The notes under the pieces are model-generated. The model made no database searches and was not told where the DNA came from. It worked only from the letters and a program-made list of their open reading frames with translations. From positions 9,114,001-9,178,000 of the forward strand of contig NZ_CP108394.1 in assembly GCF_041435215.1 (NCBI RefSeq): a stretch of DNA of 64,000 nt, given 5' to 3'. This DNA is from Streptomyces sp. NBC_01314. Lineage in GTDB: Bacteria > Actinomycetota > Actinomycetes > Streptomycetales > Streptomycetaceae. Both the position numbers and the translations under genes were made by a program. Shown piece by piece: positions 35,753 through 47,701 of this stretch. Position 1 is the first letter of the stretch, and the number at the start of each line of letters is the position of its first letter.

Positions 35753-36354
35753 TCGCCTTCGTCAGCGGCACGGTCGCCGCACTCGCTCCCGACACAGCGG
35801 TGGTCGAGGTGGGCGGGGTCGGCATGGCCCTGCAGTGCACGCCGAACACGCTGTCCACGCTGCGGCTCGGCCAGCCGGCCAAGCTCGCCACCTCCCTCGT
35901 CGTACGGGAGGACTCGCTGACGCTGTACGGATTCATGGACGACGACGAACGCCAGATCTTCGTGCTGCTGCAGACCGCGAGCGGCGTCGGCCCGCGCCTC
36001 GCCCAGGCGATGCTCGCCGTGCACACCCCTGACGCCCTGCGCCGGGCGGTGGCCACCGGTGACGAGAAGGCGCTGATCGCCGTCCCCGGCATCGGCAAGC
36101 GGGGCGCCCAGAAGCTGCTGCTCGAACTGAAGGACCGCCTCGGTGAGCCGATCGGCGCCCCCGCGATCGGTGCCCCGGTCAGCCAGGGCTGGCGCGACCA
36201 GTTGCACGCCGCCCTGATCGGCCTCGGGTACGCCACCCGCGAGGCCGACGAGGCCGTGTCGGCCGTAACCCCCCAGGCCGAGGCCGCCGAAGGCACGCCC
36301 CAGGTGGGCCAGTTGCTGAAGGCCGCCCTCCAGACGCTCAACAGGGCCCGCTGA
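35749..36354 (+). CDS. ruvA: Holliday junction branch-migration protein RuvA
   Basis: A 201-residue protein with the N-terminal OB fold ([25 protein letters not shown]), two helix-hairpin-helix motifs ([39 protein letters not shown]) and a C-terminal RuvB-binding domain after a short linker. It tetramerises on four-way junctions. ATG overlaps the ruvC stop by 4 bp. Confidence 0.97.
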   Translation: MIAFVSGTVAALAPDTAVVEVGGVGMALQCTPNTLSTLRLGQPAKLATSLVVREDSLTLYGFMDDDERQIFVLLQTASGVGPRLAQAMLAVHTPDALRRAVATGDEKALIAVPGIGKRGAQKLLLELKDRLGEPIGAPAIGAPVSQGWRDQLHAALIGLGYATREADEAVSAVTPQAEAAEGTPQVGQLLKAALQTLNRAR

Positions 36355-36401
36355 CCCACGCATCGAAGCTCCGCCATCCGACCGCGACCACGAGGCATGC
36401 A

Positions 36402-37472
36402 ATGAACTGGGACGACACGACCGACGACACCGCCGCCGAGCGGCTGGTGGGCTCTGTCGCCGACCGTGAGGACCAGGCCGTCGAGGCCGCCCTGCGCCCC
36501 AAGGACCTCGGCGAGTTCATCGGTCAGGAGAAGGTCCGCGAACAGCTCGACCTGGTCCTGCGGGCGGCACGCGCGCGTGGGGCCACCGCCGACCACGTCC
36601 TGCTCTCCGGCGCCCCGGGCCTCGGCAAGACCACCCTCTCTATGATCATCGCGGCCGAGATGGGCGCCCCCATCCGCATCACCTCGGGCCCGGCCATCCA
36701 GCACGCCGGCGACCTGGCCGCGATCCTCTCCTCCCTCCAGGAGGGCGAGGTCTTCTTCCTCGACGAGATCCATCGCATGTCCCGGCCCGCCGAGGAGATG
36801 CTGTACATGGCGATGGAGGACTTCCGCGTCGACGTGATCGTCGGCAAGGGCCCCGGCGCCACGGCGATCCCCCTCGAACTGCCGCCCTTCACCCTGGTCG
36901 GCGCCACCACGCGCGCGGGACTGCTGCCGCCGCCGCTGCGCGACCGCTTCGGCTTCACCGCCCACATGGAGTTCTACGAGCCCCCCGAGCTGGAGCGGGT
37001 CATCCACCGCTCGGCGAACCTCCTCGACGTCGAGATCGACGCGGACGGCGCGGCCGAGATCGCGGGCCGCTCGCGCGGCACGCCCCGTATCGCCAACCGT
37101 CTGCTGCGCCGCGTACGGGACTACGCGCAGGTCAAGGCGGACGGCTTCATCACCCGCGACATCGCCGAGGCCGCCCTCGCCGTGTACGAGGTGGACGCCC
37201 GCGGCCTCGACCGCCTCGACCGGGGCGTCCTCGAAGCCCTGCTCAAGCTCTTCGGCGGCGGACCGGTCGGTCTGTCCACGCTCGCCGTCGCCGTGGGGGA
37301 GGAGCGGGAGACCGTCGAGGAGGTCGCCGAGCCCTTCCTCGTCCGCGAGGGACTGCTCGCCCGAACCCCTCGCGGCCGGGTGGCGACGCCCGCCGCGTGG
37401 GCCCACCTCGGACTCACCCCGCCACGCGGTACGACCGGCGGAAACGGACAACGGGACCTGTTCGGGGCGTGA
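36402..37472 (+). CDS. ruvB: Holliday junction ATP-dependent helicase RuvB
   Basis: A 356-residue AAA+ motor: Walker [10 protein letters not shown] (about 70-78), Walker [10 protein letters not shown], sensor/arginine-finger region [20 protein letters not shown], and the C-terminal winged helix ([16 protein letters not shown]). It drives branch migration with RuvA. 47 bp after ruvA. Confidence 0.97.
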   Translation: MNWDDTTDDTAAERLVGSVADREDQAVEAALRPKDLGEFIGQEKVREQLDLVLRAARARGATADHVLLSGAPGLGKTTLSMIIAAEMGAPIRITSGPAIQHAGDLAAILSSLQEGEVFFLDEIHRMSRPAEEMLYMAMEDFRVDVIVGKGPGATAIPLELPPFTLVGATTRAGLLPPPLRDRFGFTAHMEFYEPPELERVIHRSANLLDVEIDADGAAEIAGRSRGTPRIANRLLRRVRDYAQVKADGFITRDIAEAALAVYEVDARGLDRLDRGVLEALLKLFGGGPVGLSTLAVAVGEERETVEEVAEPFLVREGLLARTPRGRVATPAAWAHLGLTPPRGTTGGNGQRDLFGA

Positions 37473-37646
37473 CCGTCTCGTGACGGCGAGGTACTCGCCC
37501 GCCATGGAACCCCGGTGACATGCTGTGCGTTGTTCCATCACGGTGGACTCGCTTAGACTCCGCCGATGCCGCCCTTGTCGGCAGCACACATACCCCCATC
37601 CATCAGGCCGCTCGCCATCGCGGTCATGTGAAGGAAGTTCCGACCC

Positions 37647-38177
37647 GTGAGTCTCGTGACCCTCCTCCCGTTCATCGTGCTCATCGGGGCCATGATCCTG
37701 ATGACCCGATCGGCCAAGAAGAAGCAACAGCAGGCCGCTGACATGCGGAACCAATTGCAGCCCGGTTCCGGCGTCCGCACGATCGGGGGCATGTACGCGA
37801 CCGTCAAGGAGGTCAGCGAGGACACGCTCCTCCTCGATGCCGGGCCGGGTGTCGAGCTGCTGTTCGCGAAGAACGCCATCGGTGCCGTCCTCAGCGACGA
37901 GGAGTACAACCGCATCGTCCACGGCATCGAGCACGACCTGAAGTCCGACGTCGTCCCGGACGACGCCTCCTCCCTCACCGAGACCGACGAGCCCTCCGAC
38001 GACGCTTCCGCCGCTTCCGACGACAAGCCCATCGACCTCGGCAAGAAGGACGCGTCCGACGACGCGACCGACGAGACCGCCGAGTCGAAGGACGACGACA
38101 AGGCCGCCGACAAGGCCGCCGACAAGGCCGTCGAAGCAGAGCCGAAGAAGACCGACGGCGAGTCCGACGCGAAGTAG
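37647..38177 (+). CDS. yajC: Preprotein translocase accessory subunit YajC
   Basis: A 176-residue protein: one N-terminal membrane helix (about 4-20), the basic KKKQQQAADMRNQLQPGSGVRTIGGM characteristic of YajC up to about residue 100, then a long, acidic Asp/Ala/Lys tail with the repeated unit DKAA. Forms SecDF-YajC with the next two genes. GTG start. Confidence 0.94.
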   Translation: MSLVTLLPFIVLIGAMILMTRSAKKKQQQAADMRNQLQPGSGVRTIGGMYATVKEVSEDTLLLDAGPGVELLFAKNAIGAVLSDEEYNRIVHGIEHDLKSDVVPDDASSLTETDEPSDDASAASDDKPIDLGKKDASDDATDETAESKDDDKAADKAADKAVEAEPKKTDGESDAK

Positions 38178-38310
38178 TCACGTCCCGGGAGTGCGAGTGA
38201 GAACCGCCCGCGCCCCGGGCACGTGCCGTTTTCGCCCGGATTCCCGACACCAGTCATGGCCGTCCCCGCGCTGACCTCGCGCACGGCGGCCCGAGAGGGA
38301 GTACGAGAAG

Positions 38311-40086
38311 GTGGCAGCACCGAAGAAGGGCCGGAGCGCGAGCGCCCAGAGCAAGCCTGGGCGCGCGCTGGCCCTCATCCTGATCGCCCTTGTGGCGCTC
38401 ACTGGGGGAATGTTCGCCTCCGGACACACCACTCCGCGTCTCGGCATCGACCTCGCCGGTGGTACGAGCATCACGCTCGAGGCGAGGAGCGGCCAGGAAT
38501 CGGCGATCAACAAGACCAACATGGACACCGCGGTCGAGATCATGAACCGCCGTGTCAATGGTCTGGGTGTCTCCGAGGCCGAGGTCCAGACCCAGGGCGA
38601 TCGCAACATCATCGTCAACATCCCCAAGGGCACGAACTCCGAGGAGGCCCGGGAGCAGGTCGGCACCACCGCCAAGCTGTACTTCCGTCCGCTGCTGCAG
38701 ACCGCCAGCGGCACGCCGACGCCGAGCGCCGCACCGAGCGAGTCCGCCAGCGGCAGTGCCTCGCCCAGCTCCTCCGGTGACAAGGCCGCCGAGAACCCGG
38801 ACAAGGCGACCTCGCCCGAGTCCTCCTCCCCGACGGCCACCGCCACATCGCAGGGCCGCGCGGTGACCGACGCCCTGAAGGCCGACCCCACGCCGTCCTC
38901 CAGCGCCTCGGAGTCGGCCAAGGCATCGGAGTCCGCCCAGGCCACCGGCGGTGCCTCGCCGGCCCCGACCGCCGACAAGGAGACGCAGGCTCTCCTCGAC
39001 CAGTACAACGCCCTCAACTGCGCCGACCCCAAGCAGCGCGCCAAGCTCGGCAAAGGCAAGACCACGGACACGATCATCGCCTGTGGTCAGGAGAACGGCG
39101 GCTGGAGCAAGTTCATCCTGGGCCCGGTCGGCGTCGACGGCACGGACGTCACCAAGGCGCAGGCGCTCCTCGACACCCAGAACGGTGGCGGCTGGAAGGT
39201 CGTCATGGACTTCAACGACGCCGGCGGCAAGAAGTTCACCGAGGTCACGAAGGCGCTGGCGGCCCAGACGCCGCCGTTGAACCAGTTCGCGATCGTCCTC
39301 GACGACGACGTCGTCTCGCATCCCCAGGTGACCAGCGCGATCACCGGCGGCAAGGCGGAGATCTCCGGCAGCTTCACCCAGGAAGAGGCCCAGAGCCTCT
39401 CCAACATGCTGTCGTACGGCGCTCTCCCGCTCACCTTCAAGACGGCGAGTGTCACCACCGTCAGCCCCGCGCTCGGCACCGACCAGCTGCAGGCCGGCCT
39501 GATCGCCGGTGCGATCGGTCTGGCCCTGGTCATGATCTACCTGATCGTCTACTACCGCGGCCTGTCGCTGATCGCCATCGCCTCGCTGCTCGTCTCGGCG
39601 GCCCTGACCTACGTGCTCATGGCGCTGCTCGGTCCGGCCATCGGCTTCGCGCTGAACCTCCCGGCGGTCTGCGGTGCGATCGTCGCGATCGGTATCACGG
39701 CGGACTCGTTCATCGTGTACTTCGAACGCGTGCGGGACGAGATCCGCGAGGGCCGCACGCTGCGCCCCGCCGTCGAGAGGGCCTGGCCGCGCGCCCGGCG
39801 CACCATCCTGGTCTCCGACTTCGTGTCGTTCCTCTCCGCCGCGGTGCTCTTCATCGTCACCGTCGGCAAGGTCCAGGGCTTCGCGTTCACGCTCGGCCTG
39901 ACCACCGTGCTCGACGTCGTCGTGGTCTTCTTCTTCACGAAGCCGCTGCTGACGCTGCTGGCCCGTACGAAGTTCTTCGGCGGCGGCCACAAGTGGTCCG
40001 GTCTCGACCCGAAGCGACTGGGTGCCCAGCCGCCGCTGCGCCGCACCCGCCGTCCCGCCGTCCCCGCCGACCCGAAGGAGGCCTGA
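38311..40086 (+). CDS. secD: Protein translocase subunit SecD
   Basis: A 591-residue RND-type membrane protein: first helix (about 15-32), GIDLAGGTSITLEA, then a large periplasmic-side region. Residues about 136-219 are a Ser/Pro/Ala-rich insertion inside the P1 domain. The C-terminal membrane part has the conserved IVYYRGLSLIAIASLLVSAALTY and AIGITADSFIVYFERVRDEIREG. Uses the proton gradient to pull proteins through SecYEG. GTG start; secF begins 1 bp after its stop. Confidence 0.95.
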   Translation: MAAPKKGRSASAQSKPGRALALILIALVALTGGMFASGHTTPRLGIDLAGGTSITLEARSGQESAINKTNMDTAVEIMNRRVNGLGVSEAEVQTQGDRNIIVNIPKGTNSEEAREQVGTTAKLYFRPLLQTASGTPTPSAAPSESASGSASPSSSGDKAAENPDKATSPESSSPTATATSQGRAVTDALKADPTPSSSASESAKASESAQATGGASPAPTADKETQALLDQYNALNCADPKQRAKLGKGKTTDTIIACGQENGGWSKFILGPVGVDGTDVTKAQALLDTQNGGGWKVVMDFNDAGGKKFTEVTKALAAQTPPLNQFAIVLDDDVVSHPQVTSAITGGKAEISGSFTQEEAQSLSNMLSYGALPLTFKTASVTTVSPALGTDQLQAGLIAGAIGLALVMIYLIVYYRGLSLIAIASLLVSAALTYVLMALLGPAIGFALNLPAVCGAIVAIGITADSFIVYFERVRDEIREGRTLRPAVERAWPRARRTILVSDFVSFLSAAVLFIVTVGKVQGFAFTLGLTTVLDVVVVFFFTKPLLTLLARTKFFGGGHKWSGLDPKRLGAQPPLRRTRRPAVPADPKEA

Positions 40087-40087
40087 G

Positions 40088-41182
40088 ATGTCGAAGCTCG
40101 GGGACCTCGGAGCCCGACTCCACCGCGGCGAGGTCGGTTACGACTTCGTCGGCAATCGCAAGATCTGGTACGGCGTATCCATCCTGATCACCATCACGGC
40201 CATCGTCGGCCTGGCGGTGCGCGGCCTGACGATGGGCATCGAGTTCCAGGGCGGTGCCGTCTTCACCACGCCGAAGAGCAGCGTCTCGGTCGCCCAGGCC
40301 GAGGAGTACGCGGAGGAGGCGTCCGGTCACGACGCGATCGTCCAGAAGCTCGGCAACGGCAGCCTCCGTATCCAGATCGCGGGCATCGAGACGGACCAGG
40401 CCGACAAGGTCTCCGCGCAGCTGGCCGACGACCTGGACATGCGGCAGCAGGACGTCGCCGGTGAGCTGGTCGGCCCCAGCTGGGGTGAACAGGTCGCCAG
40501 CAAGGCCTGGCAGGGCCTCGTGATCTTCCTGGTCCTCGTGGTGATCTATCTGGCGATCGCGTTCGAGTTGCGCATGGCCCTCGCCGCGTTCGTCGCCCTG
40601 ATCCACGACATCACCATCACCATCGGCATCTACGCCCTCGTCGGCTTCGAGGTGACGCCGGGCACGGTGATCGGTCTGCTCACGATCCTCGGTTATTCGC
40701 TCTACGACACGGTCGTCGTCTTCGACAGCCTCAAGGAGCAGACGAAGGACATCACCAAGCAGAACCGCTGGACGTACGCCGAGATCGCCAACCGCTCGAT
40801 CAACAGCACCCTGGTGCGGTCGATCAACACCACGGTGGTCGCGCTGCTGCCGGTCGCCGGTCTGCTGTTCATCGGTGGCGGTGTCCTCGGCGCGGGCATG
40901 CTCAACGACATCTCGCTGTCGCTGTTCGTCGGCCTCGCGGCCGGTGCGTACTCGTCGATCTTCATCGCCACGCCGCTCGTCGCCGACCTCAAGGAGCGCG
41001 AGCCGCAGCTGAAGGCCCTCAAGAAGCGTGTGCTCGCCAAGCGGGCCCAGGCCGAGCACGACGAGCAGCCGGAGGCCGACGGTCCGTACGACGACGAGTC
41101 GGCGGACGCCACCCCTGCGGTGGTCGGCCCGCGCGTCCAGCCCGGGAGCCGCAGCCGCGGCCGGGGCGGTAAGCGTCGATGA
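40088..41182 (+). CDS. secF: Protein translocase subunit SecF
   Basis: A 364-residue SecF: MGIEFQGGAVF near the first helix, FELRMALAAFVALIHDITITIGIYALVGFEVTP and GYSLYDTVVVFDSLKE in the membrane core, NRSINSTLVRSINT, and an extended charged C-terminus ending RGRGGKRR. Partner of SecD; coupled to apt (ATGA). Confidence 0.96.
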   Translation: MSKLGDLGARLHRGEVGYDFVGNRKIWYGVSILITITAIVGLAVRGLTMGIEFQGGAVFTTPKSSVSVAQAEEYAEEASGHDAIVQKLGNGSLRIQIAGIETDQADKVSAQLADDLDMRQQDVAGELVGPSWGEQVASKAWQGLVIFLVLVVIYLAIAFELRMALAAFVALIHDITITIGIYALVGFEVTPGTVIGLLTILGYSLYDTVVVFDSLKEQTKDITKQNRWTYAEIANRSINSTLVRSINTTVVALLPVAGLLFIGGGVLGAGMLNDISLSLFVGLAAGAYSSIFIATPLVADLKEREPQLKALKKRVLAKRAQAEHDEQPEADGPYDDESADATPAVVGPRVQPGSRSRGRGGKRR

Positions 41183-41718
41183 CGGACGTCAAGGAACTGC
41201 TGCTCAGCCGCATCCGCGACGTCGCGGACTACCCGCAGCCGGGAGTGATGTTCAAGGACATCACTCCGCTGCTGGCCGACCCGGCGGCGTTCACCGCGCT
41301 GACCGACGCGCTGGCGGAACTGACCGTGCGGCACGGCGCCACGAAGATCGTCGGCCTGGAGGCCCGGGGCTTCATCCTGGGCGCCCCGGCCGCCGTCCGC
41401 GCGGGCGTCGGCTTCATCCCCGTGCGCAAGGCGGGCAAGCTCCCCGGAGCCACGCTCAGCCAGGCATACGACCTGGAGTACGGCTCCGCCGAGATCGAGG
41501 TGCACGCCGAGGACCTGATCGCGGGCGACCGCGTGATGGTCATCGACGATGTCCTCGCGACCGGCGGCACGGCCGAGGCGTCGCTGCGGCTCATCCGGCG
41601 GGCGGGAGCCGAGGTCGCGGGCGTGGCGGTCCTCATGGAACTGGGCTTCCTGGCCGGCCGGGAACGGCTGGAGTCCGTATTGGACGGCGCTCCGCTGGAG
41701 TCCCTGATCCTGGTCTGA
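41179..41718 (+). CDS. apt: Adenine phosphoribosyltransferase
   Basis: A 179-residue type I PRTase: FKDITPLLADPAAF, GLEARGFILGAPAA and the PRPP loop VMVIDDVLATGGTAEAS. Salvages adenine to AMP. In other Streptomyces apt is immediately followed by relA; here a separate gene lies between them. ATG overlaps the secF stop. Confidence 0.96.
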   Translation: MTDVKELLLSRIRDVADYPQPGVMFKDITPLLADPAAFTALTDALAELTVRHGATKIVGLEARGFILGAPAAVRAGVGFIPVRKAGKLPGATLSQAYDLEYGSAEIEVHAEDLIAGDRVMVIDDVLATGGTAEASLRLIRRAGAEVAGVAVLMELGFLAGRERLESVLDGAPLESLILV

Positions 41719-41737
41719 ACGGATTCTGACGGCCCAT

Positions 41738-41793
41738 GACCTGTGCTTCCGCGGTGCGCTGATATCGGCGCGTTGCGGAAGCACAGGTCTTTT
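41738..41793 (+). terminator. Intrinsic terminator after apt
   Basis: A perfect 15-bp stem GACCTGTGCTTCCGC (41738-41752) / GCGGAAGCACAGGTC (41775-41789) followed by TTTT. The 22-nt loop can itself form a small GCGC hairpin. It closes the yajC-secD-secF-apt operon. Confidence 0.88.
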
Positions 41794-42024
41794 CGCCCCC
41801 TTCGTGTTCCTCCGCGAAGCATGCTCAGTGCCTGGTCGCGAGCGCTCGTGAACGTGATTGACATGTTCGGGCCAGTGATATTTGATGATCGTGCGCCACA
41901 TCGACCACATGACCACTGGTCCAGGCGCAGGGGGAATGAGTGAACAGGTGTATGCCGACGCCGTATGGCGTCCTCTTCGTCATCCCCCGACGGGCTTGTG
42001 GTAAATGATCTAGGGGGATTTTCT
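41794..42024 (+). promoter_or_regulatory. Promoter and 5' leader of the secreted-protein gene
   Basis: TTGACA (41858-41863) and TTTGAT (41881-41886), 17 bp apart, form a good promoter in locally AT-richer DNA, giving a leader of about 130 nt. The leader holds a near-palindrome TGACCACTGGTCCA (about 41909-41922), a 22-codon ORF (41936-42004) and a hairpin GACGCC-GTAT-GGCGTC (41957-41972). Whether the small ORF is translated is unknown. Confidence 0.5.
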
Positions 42025-42447
42025 ATGCGTCTGCGAACTTTGCCAGTCGTCACCGCGGTTGCCGCCGCCACCTTCCTCGGGCTCGCGGCGAGCCCCGCAC
42101 AGGCGGGCACGGGCCTGCTCCTCGGGGTGCACCCCACCGGCTCCGACGACTGGGGCAACTTCAACCAGGACCCGGTCGACCACCCCGGCGAGAGCCAGGA
42201 TGTGCCCGGGGACGCCATCCGGGCCTGTGACTTCACGGGGGACACCTGGGGAGTCACCGCCTGGCTGGACGTCAACCGCGACGGAACCTGGGACCGCTCC
42301 GCCACGACCAGCGGTCACGCCTCGGACTACTGCAGCCCCTGGAAGACGGGAGACCTCAGGGAGAACACCAAGGTGACCCTCAAGGTCTGTCACACCAAGG
42401 CCGGGCAGACGCCGCGGAACTGCAGGACGGGTGACACCGTCGCCTGA
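42025..42447 (+). CDS. Small secreted protein of unknown function
   Basis: A 140-residue protein with a clear Sec signal peptide (RLRTLPVVTAVAAATFLGLAASPAQA, cleavage near residue 26), leaving about 114 residues rich in Asp, Gly, Thr and Trp. Three or four cysteines (RACDFTG, DYCSPW, KVCHTK, RNCRTG) could form two disulfides, and WLDVNRDGTWDRS resembles a calcium-binding loop. No family is recognised with confidence. TAGGGGGA lies about 8 bp before the ATG. It has its own promoter and terminators. Confidence 0.85.
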   Translation: MRLRTLPVVTAVAAATFLGLAASPAQAGTGLLLGVHPTGSDDWGNFNQDPVDHPGESQDVPGDAIRACDFTGDTWGVTAWLDVNRDGTWDRSATTSGHASDYCSPWKTGDLRENTKVTLKVCHTKAGQTPRNCRTGDTVA

Positions 42448-42524
42448 CGCTTCTCGTCCGACGGGTACCCCGGGCTTCGCGATGTCCGGGTGACGTCGAG
42501 ACCTGACGAGCGGTGACCGAGCGC

Positions 42525-42570
42525 AACACCGAGGCGGGCCCGGAGGAATCCGGCGCCCGCCTCCGGTGTT
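42525..42570 (+). terminator. Terminator after the secreted-protein gene
   Basis: A stem of 15-16 bp with one bulge: AACACCGAGGCGGGC (42525-42539) / GCCCGCCTCCGGTGTT (42555-42570). It isolates the small gene from relA. Confidence 0.75.
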
Positions 42571-42683
42571 TCACCGGTAGACGGCTCTCACATCGGCCTG
42601 AACGCGATCCTGGGACGCGGGATCGCTACCATGGGTGTTCCGGAGCCTGACCGGGGGACCCGGAACGCGCACGAGGAGCCCTC

Positions 42684-45227
<2,544 letters not shown>

Positions 45228-45262
45228 CGGACCGGTGAAGCAGCCGGCAGAAGGCCGACGAC

Positions 45263-45309
45263 ACGAGTGAGGGGCTCCCGTACGGTTCGTACGGGAGCCC
45301 CTCACTCGT
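45263..45309. terminator. Bidirectional terminator between relA and the DUF349 gene
   Basis: A perfect 21-bp inverted repeat (45263-45283 with 45289-45309) and a 5-nt loop between two convergent genes. No T tract on either strand. One of the longest perfect stems in the window. Confidence 0.88.
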
Positions 45310-45324
45310 ATCCGCCTGCCGACG

Positions 45325-46554
45325 TCAGCCGCCGAACTCCTGCAGACCCTTCAGCGCCTGGTCCAGCAGGGCCTGGCGGCCGTCGAGCTCCCGCTGCAGC
45401 TTGTCGGCCCTGGCGTTGTTGCCCTGGGCACGGGCCGCCTCGATCTGGCTGCCCAGCTTGTCCACGGCGGCCTGGAGCTGGCCGGTGAGACCGGCGGCGC
45501 GGGCGCGGGCCTCCGGGTTGGTGCGGCGCCACTCCGTTTCCTCGGCCTCCTGGATGGCCCGCTCGACCGCGTGCAACCGGCCCTCGACCTTCGGGCGGGA
45601 GTCACGCGGGACGTGGCCGATGGCCTCCCACCGCTCGTTGACCGAGCGGAAGGCGGCACGCGCCGTCTTCAGATCCGTCACCGGCAGGATCCTCTCCGCC
45701 TCCCCGGCCAGCTCCTCCTTGAGCTTGAGGTTCTCCGACTGCTCCGCGTCGCGCTCGGCGAACACGGAACTGCGGGCGGCGAAGAAGACGTCCTGGGCGC
45801 CGCGGAAGCGGTTCCACAGATCGTCCTCGTGCTCGCGCTGGGCGCGGCCGGCGGCCTTCCAGTCGGCCATCAGCTCGCGGTAACGCGCCGCCGTGGGACC
45901 CCAGTCGGCCGAGTTCGACAGCGCCTCGGCCTCCGCGACCAGCTTCTCCTTGATCTTGCGGGCGTCCTCGCGCTGCGCGTCGAGCTGCGCGAAGTGGGCC
46001 TTGCGACGCTTGGAGAACGCCGAGCGGGCGTGCGAGAAGCGGTGCCAGAGCTCGTCGTCGGACTTGCGGTCCAGCCGCGGCAGACCCTTCCAGGTGTCCA
46101 CCAGCGCCCGCAGCCGCTCACCGGCGGACCGCCACTGGTCGGACTGGGCCAGCTCCTCCGCCTCGGTGACCAGGGCCTCCTTGGAGTGCCGGGCCTCGTC
46201 GGACTGCTTCGCCCGCTGCTGCTTGCGCTCCTCGCGGCGCGCCTCGACCGTCTCGACGAGCTTGTCCAGCCGCACCTTGAGCGCGGCCAGGTCACCGACG
46301 GCGTGATGCGCGTCCACCTGCTCGCGAATGTGGTCGATCGCGACCTGAGCATCCTTGGCCGACAGATCGGTGGTCTTCACCCGCTTCTCGAGGAGGCCGA
46401 TTTCGACGACCAAACCCTCGTACTTGCGCTCGAAGTAGGCCAGCGCTTCCTCAGGGGAGCCGGCCTGCCAGGAACCGACGACCTGCTCGCCGTCGGCCGT
46501 ACGCACGTACACGGTCCCCGTCTCGTCGACGCGGCCCCACGGGTCGCTGCTCAC
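45325..46554 (-). CDS. DUF349 repeat protein
   Basis: A 409-residue protein of long charged helices with three DUF349-like repeats (each with a W..A...Y/R..LM..W pattern, e.g. TAARYRELMADWKAAG and GERLRALVDTWKGL) separated by coiled coils. No enzymatic motif. The family is reported to be linked to ribosome or stringent-response phenotypes in some bacteria; here it converges on relA. GTG at 46554 is preceded by GGAGGAGG; an in-frame ATG nine codons upstream is rejected. Confidence 0.88.
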   Translation of the reverse strand: MSSDPWGRVDETGTVYVRTADGEQVVGSWQAGSPEEALAYFERKYEGLVVEIGLLEKRVKTTDLSAKDAQVAIDHIREQVDAHHAVGDLAALKVRLDKLVETVEARREERKQQRAKQSDEARHSKEALVTEAEELAQSDQWRSAGERLRALVDTWKGLPRLDRKSDDELWHRFSHARSAFSKRRKAHFAQLDAQREDARKIKEKLVAEAEALSNSADWGPTAARYRELMADWKAAGRAQREHEDDLWNRFRGAQDVFFAARSSVFAERDAEQSENLKLKEELAGEAERILPVTDLKTARAAFRSVNERWEAIGHVPRDSRPKVEGRLHAVERAIQEAEETEWRRTNPEARARAAGLTGQLQAAVDKLGSQIEAARAQGNNARADKLQRELDGRQALLDQALKGLQEFGG

Positions 46555-46689
46555 AGCGCCTCCTCCACATGATGCCTGCAAGGGGCCTCAGCGCCCCCGA
46601 GCATCGTCCACAGTTTCGTCACGGCCAACATAGGCGACCGGCGGGTTGCCTGTCCGCATCCCGCGCGACCGAAATTTCACTGTTGGTGG

Positions 46690-47532
46690 TCAGGACTTCT
46701 TGACGGTCGCCTTGTTGATCACAACGGTCGCATTGGGCGTCCCATCACCCATCCCGGTGTTCTCACCGGCCTTGGCGATCTTCGTCAGAACCTTCATGCC
46801 GGCCTCGGAGATCGTGCCGAACGGTGTGTAGTTGGCCGGCAGCGGACTGTCCTGGAAGACGAGGAAGAACTGGCTGCCGCCGCTGTTCTTGCCCTCGCCC
46901 GTCTGCCCGTTGAACTGGTTCGCCATCGCGACCGTGCCCGCCGGGTACACATCGCCCTTCAGACGCGAGTCCTTGAGGTTCTCGTCCGGGATCGTGTAGC
47001 CGGGCCCGCCCATGCCGGTGCCCTGCGGGTCACCGCACTGCAGCACGTAGATGCCCTGCGTGGTGAGGCGGTGGCACTTGGTGTGGTCCAAGTAGCCCTT
47101 GTTCACCAGGAAGTCGAACGAGTTGACCGTGTGCGGGGCCTTCGCCGCGTCCATCGTTATGGGGATGGAACCGCAGGTCGTCCGCAGATCCATCGTGTAC
47201 TTCGCGGTCTTGTCGATGGTGAGCGCGGGTTCCTTCTTGTAGGTGAGCTTCTCCACCTTGCCCGCGGCCGCCTTCTCGCACGGGTCCGGCGCCTTGCTGG
47301 CGCTGGGCGAGGCACTCGGGGACACCTCCGCGCTCGCGTTGTCCTTCTTGTCGTCGCCCTTGAGCACGTCGGTGGTGTACAGCGCCACACTGCCCACCAG
47401 GATCACTCCGAGCACCGAGGCGATCACGGCGTTGCGGACATGGGCCTTGCGCCGTGCGGACGTGCGCCGCTGCTGCTGCCGCAAGAACTTCTCCCGGGCG
47501 AGCTGTCGCCGCCGCTGATCCTGGCTGACCAC
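46690..47532 (-). CDS. Membrane-anchored cyclophilin-type peptidyl-prolyl isomerase
   Basis: A 280-residue protein: a basic cytosolic start rich in Arg and Gln, one membrane helix (about 33-53), a Ser/Ala/Pro linker and a cyclophilin domain (about 95-280) with NSFDFLVNKGYLDHTKCHRLT, VAMANQFNGQTGEGKNSGGSQFFLV and YTPFGTISEAGMKVL. It probably folds secreted proteins outside the membrane. GTG start with GAGGAGAG upstream. Divergent from the hydrolase gene. Confidence 0.9.
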   Translation of the reverse strand: MVSQDQRRRQLAREKFLRQQQRRTSARRKAHVRNAVIASVLGVILVGSVALYTTDVLKGDDKKDNASAEVSPSASPSASKAPDPCEKAAAGKVEKLTYKKEPALTIDKTAKYTMDLRTTCGSIPITMDAAKAPHTVNSFDFLVNKGYLDHTKCHRLTTQGIYVLQCGDPQGTGMGGPGYTIPDENLKDSRLKGDVYPAGTVAMANQFNGQTGEGKNSGGSQFFLVFQDSPLPANYTPFGTISEAGMKVLTKIAKAGENTGMGDGTPNATVVINKATVKKS

Positions 47533-47701
47533 GGGGTTCTCTCCTCATGAGTCTGTACGTCGACAGGTGCGTCGCGCGTCCGTTGAGTCGACTGTTTACG
47601 TGTGACCCGTACCGTATATGGGTTCGCTGAGGAAACGGCAGCGCCGGTAGGCTCTGATCCACAGCAACCCACCATCCTCGTACGACACAAGAAGGACGAT
47701 C

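Noticed and set aside
45571..46572. Rightward 333-codon ORF opposite the DUF349 gene
   Set aside because: Leu/Gly/Arg-rich shadow frame; the reverse-strand DUF349 product has family motifs and a strong ribosome binding site.
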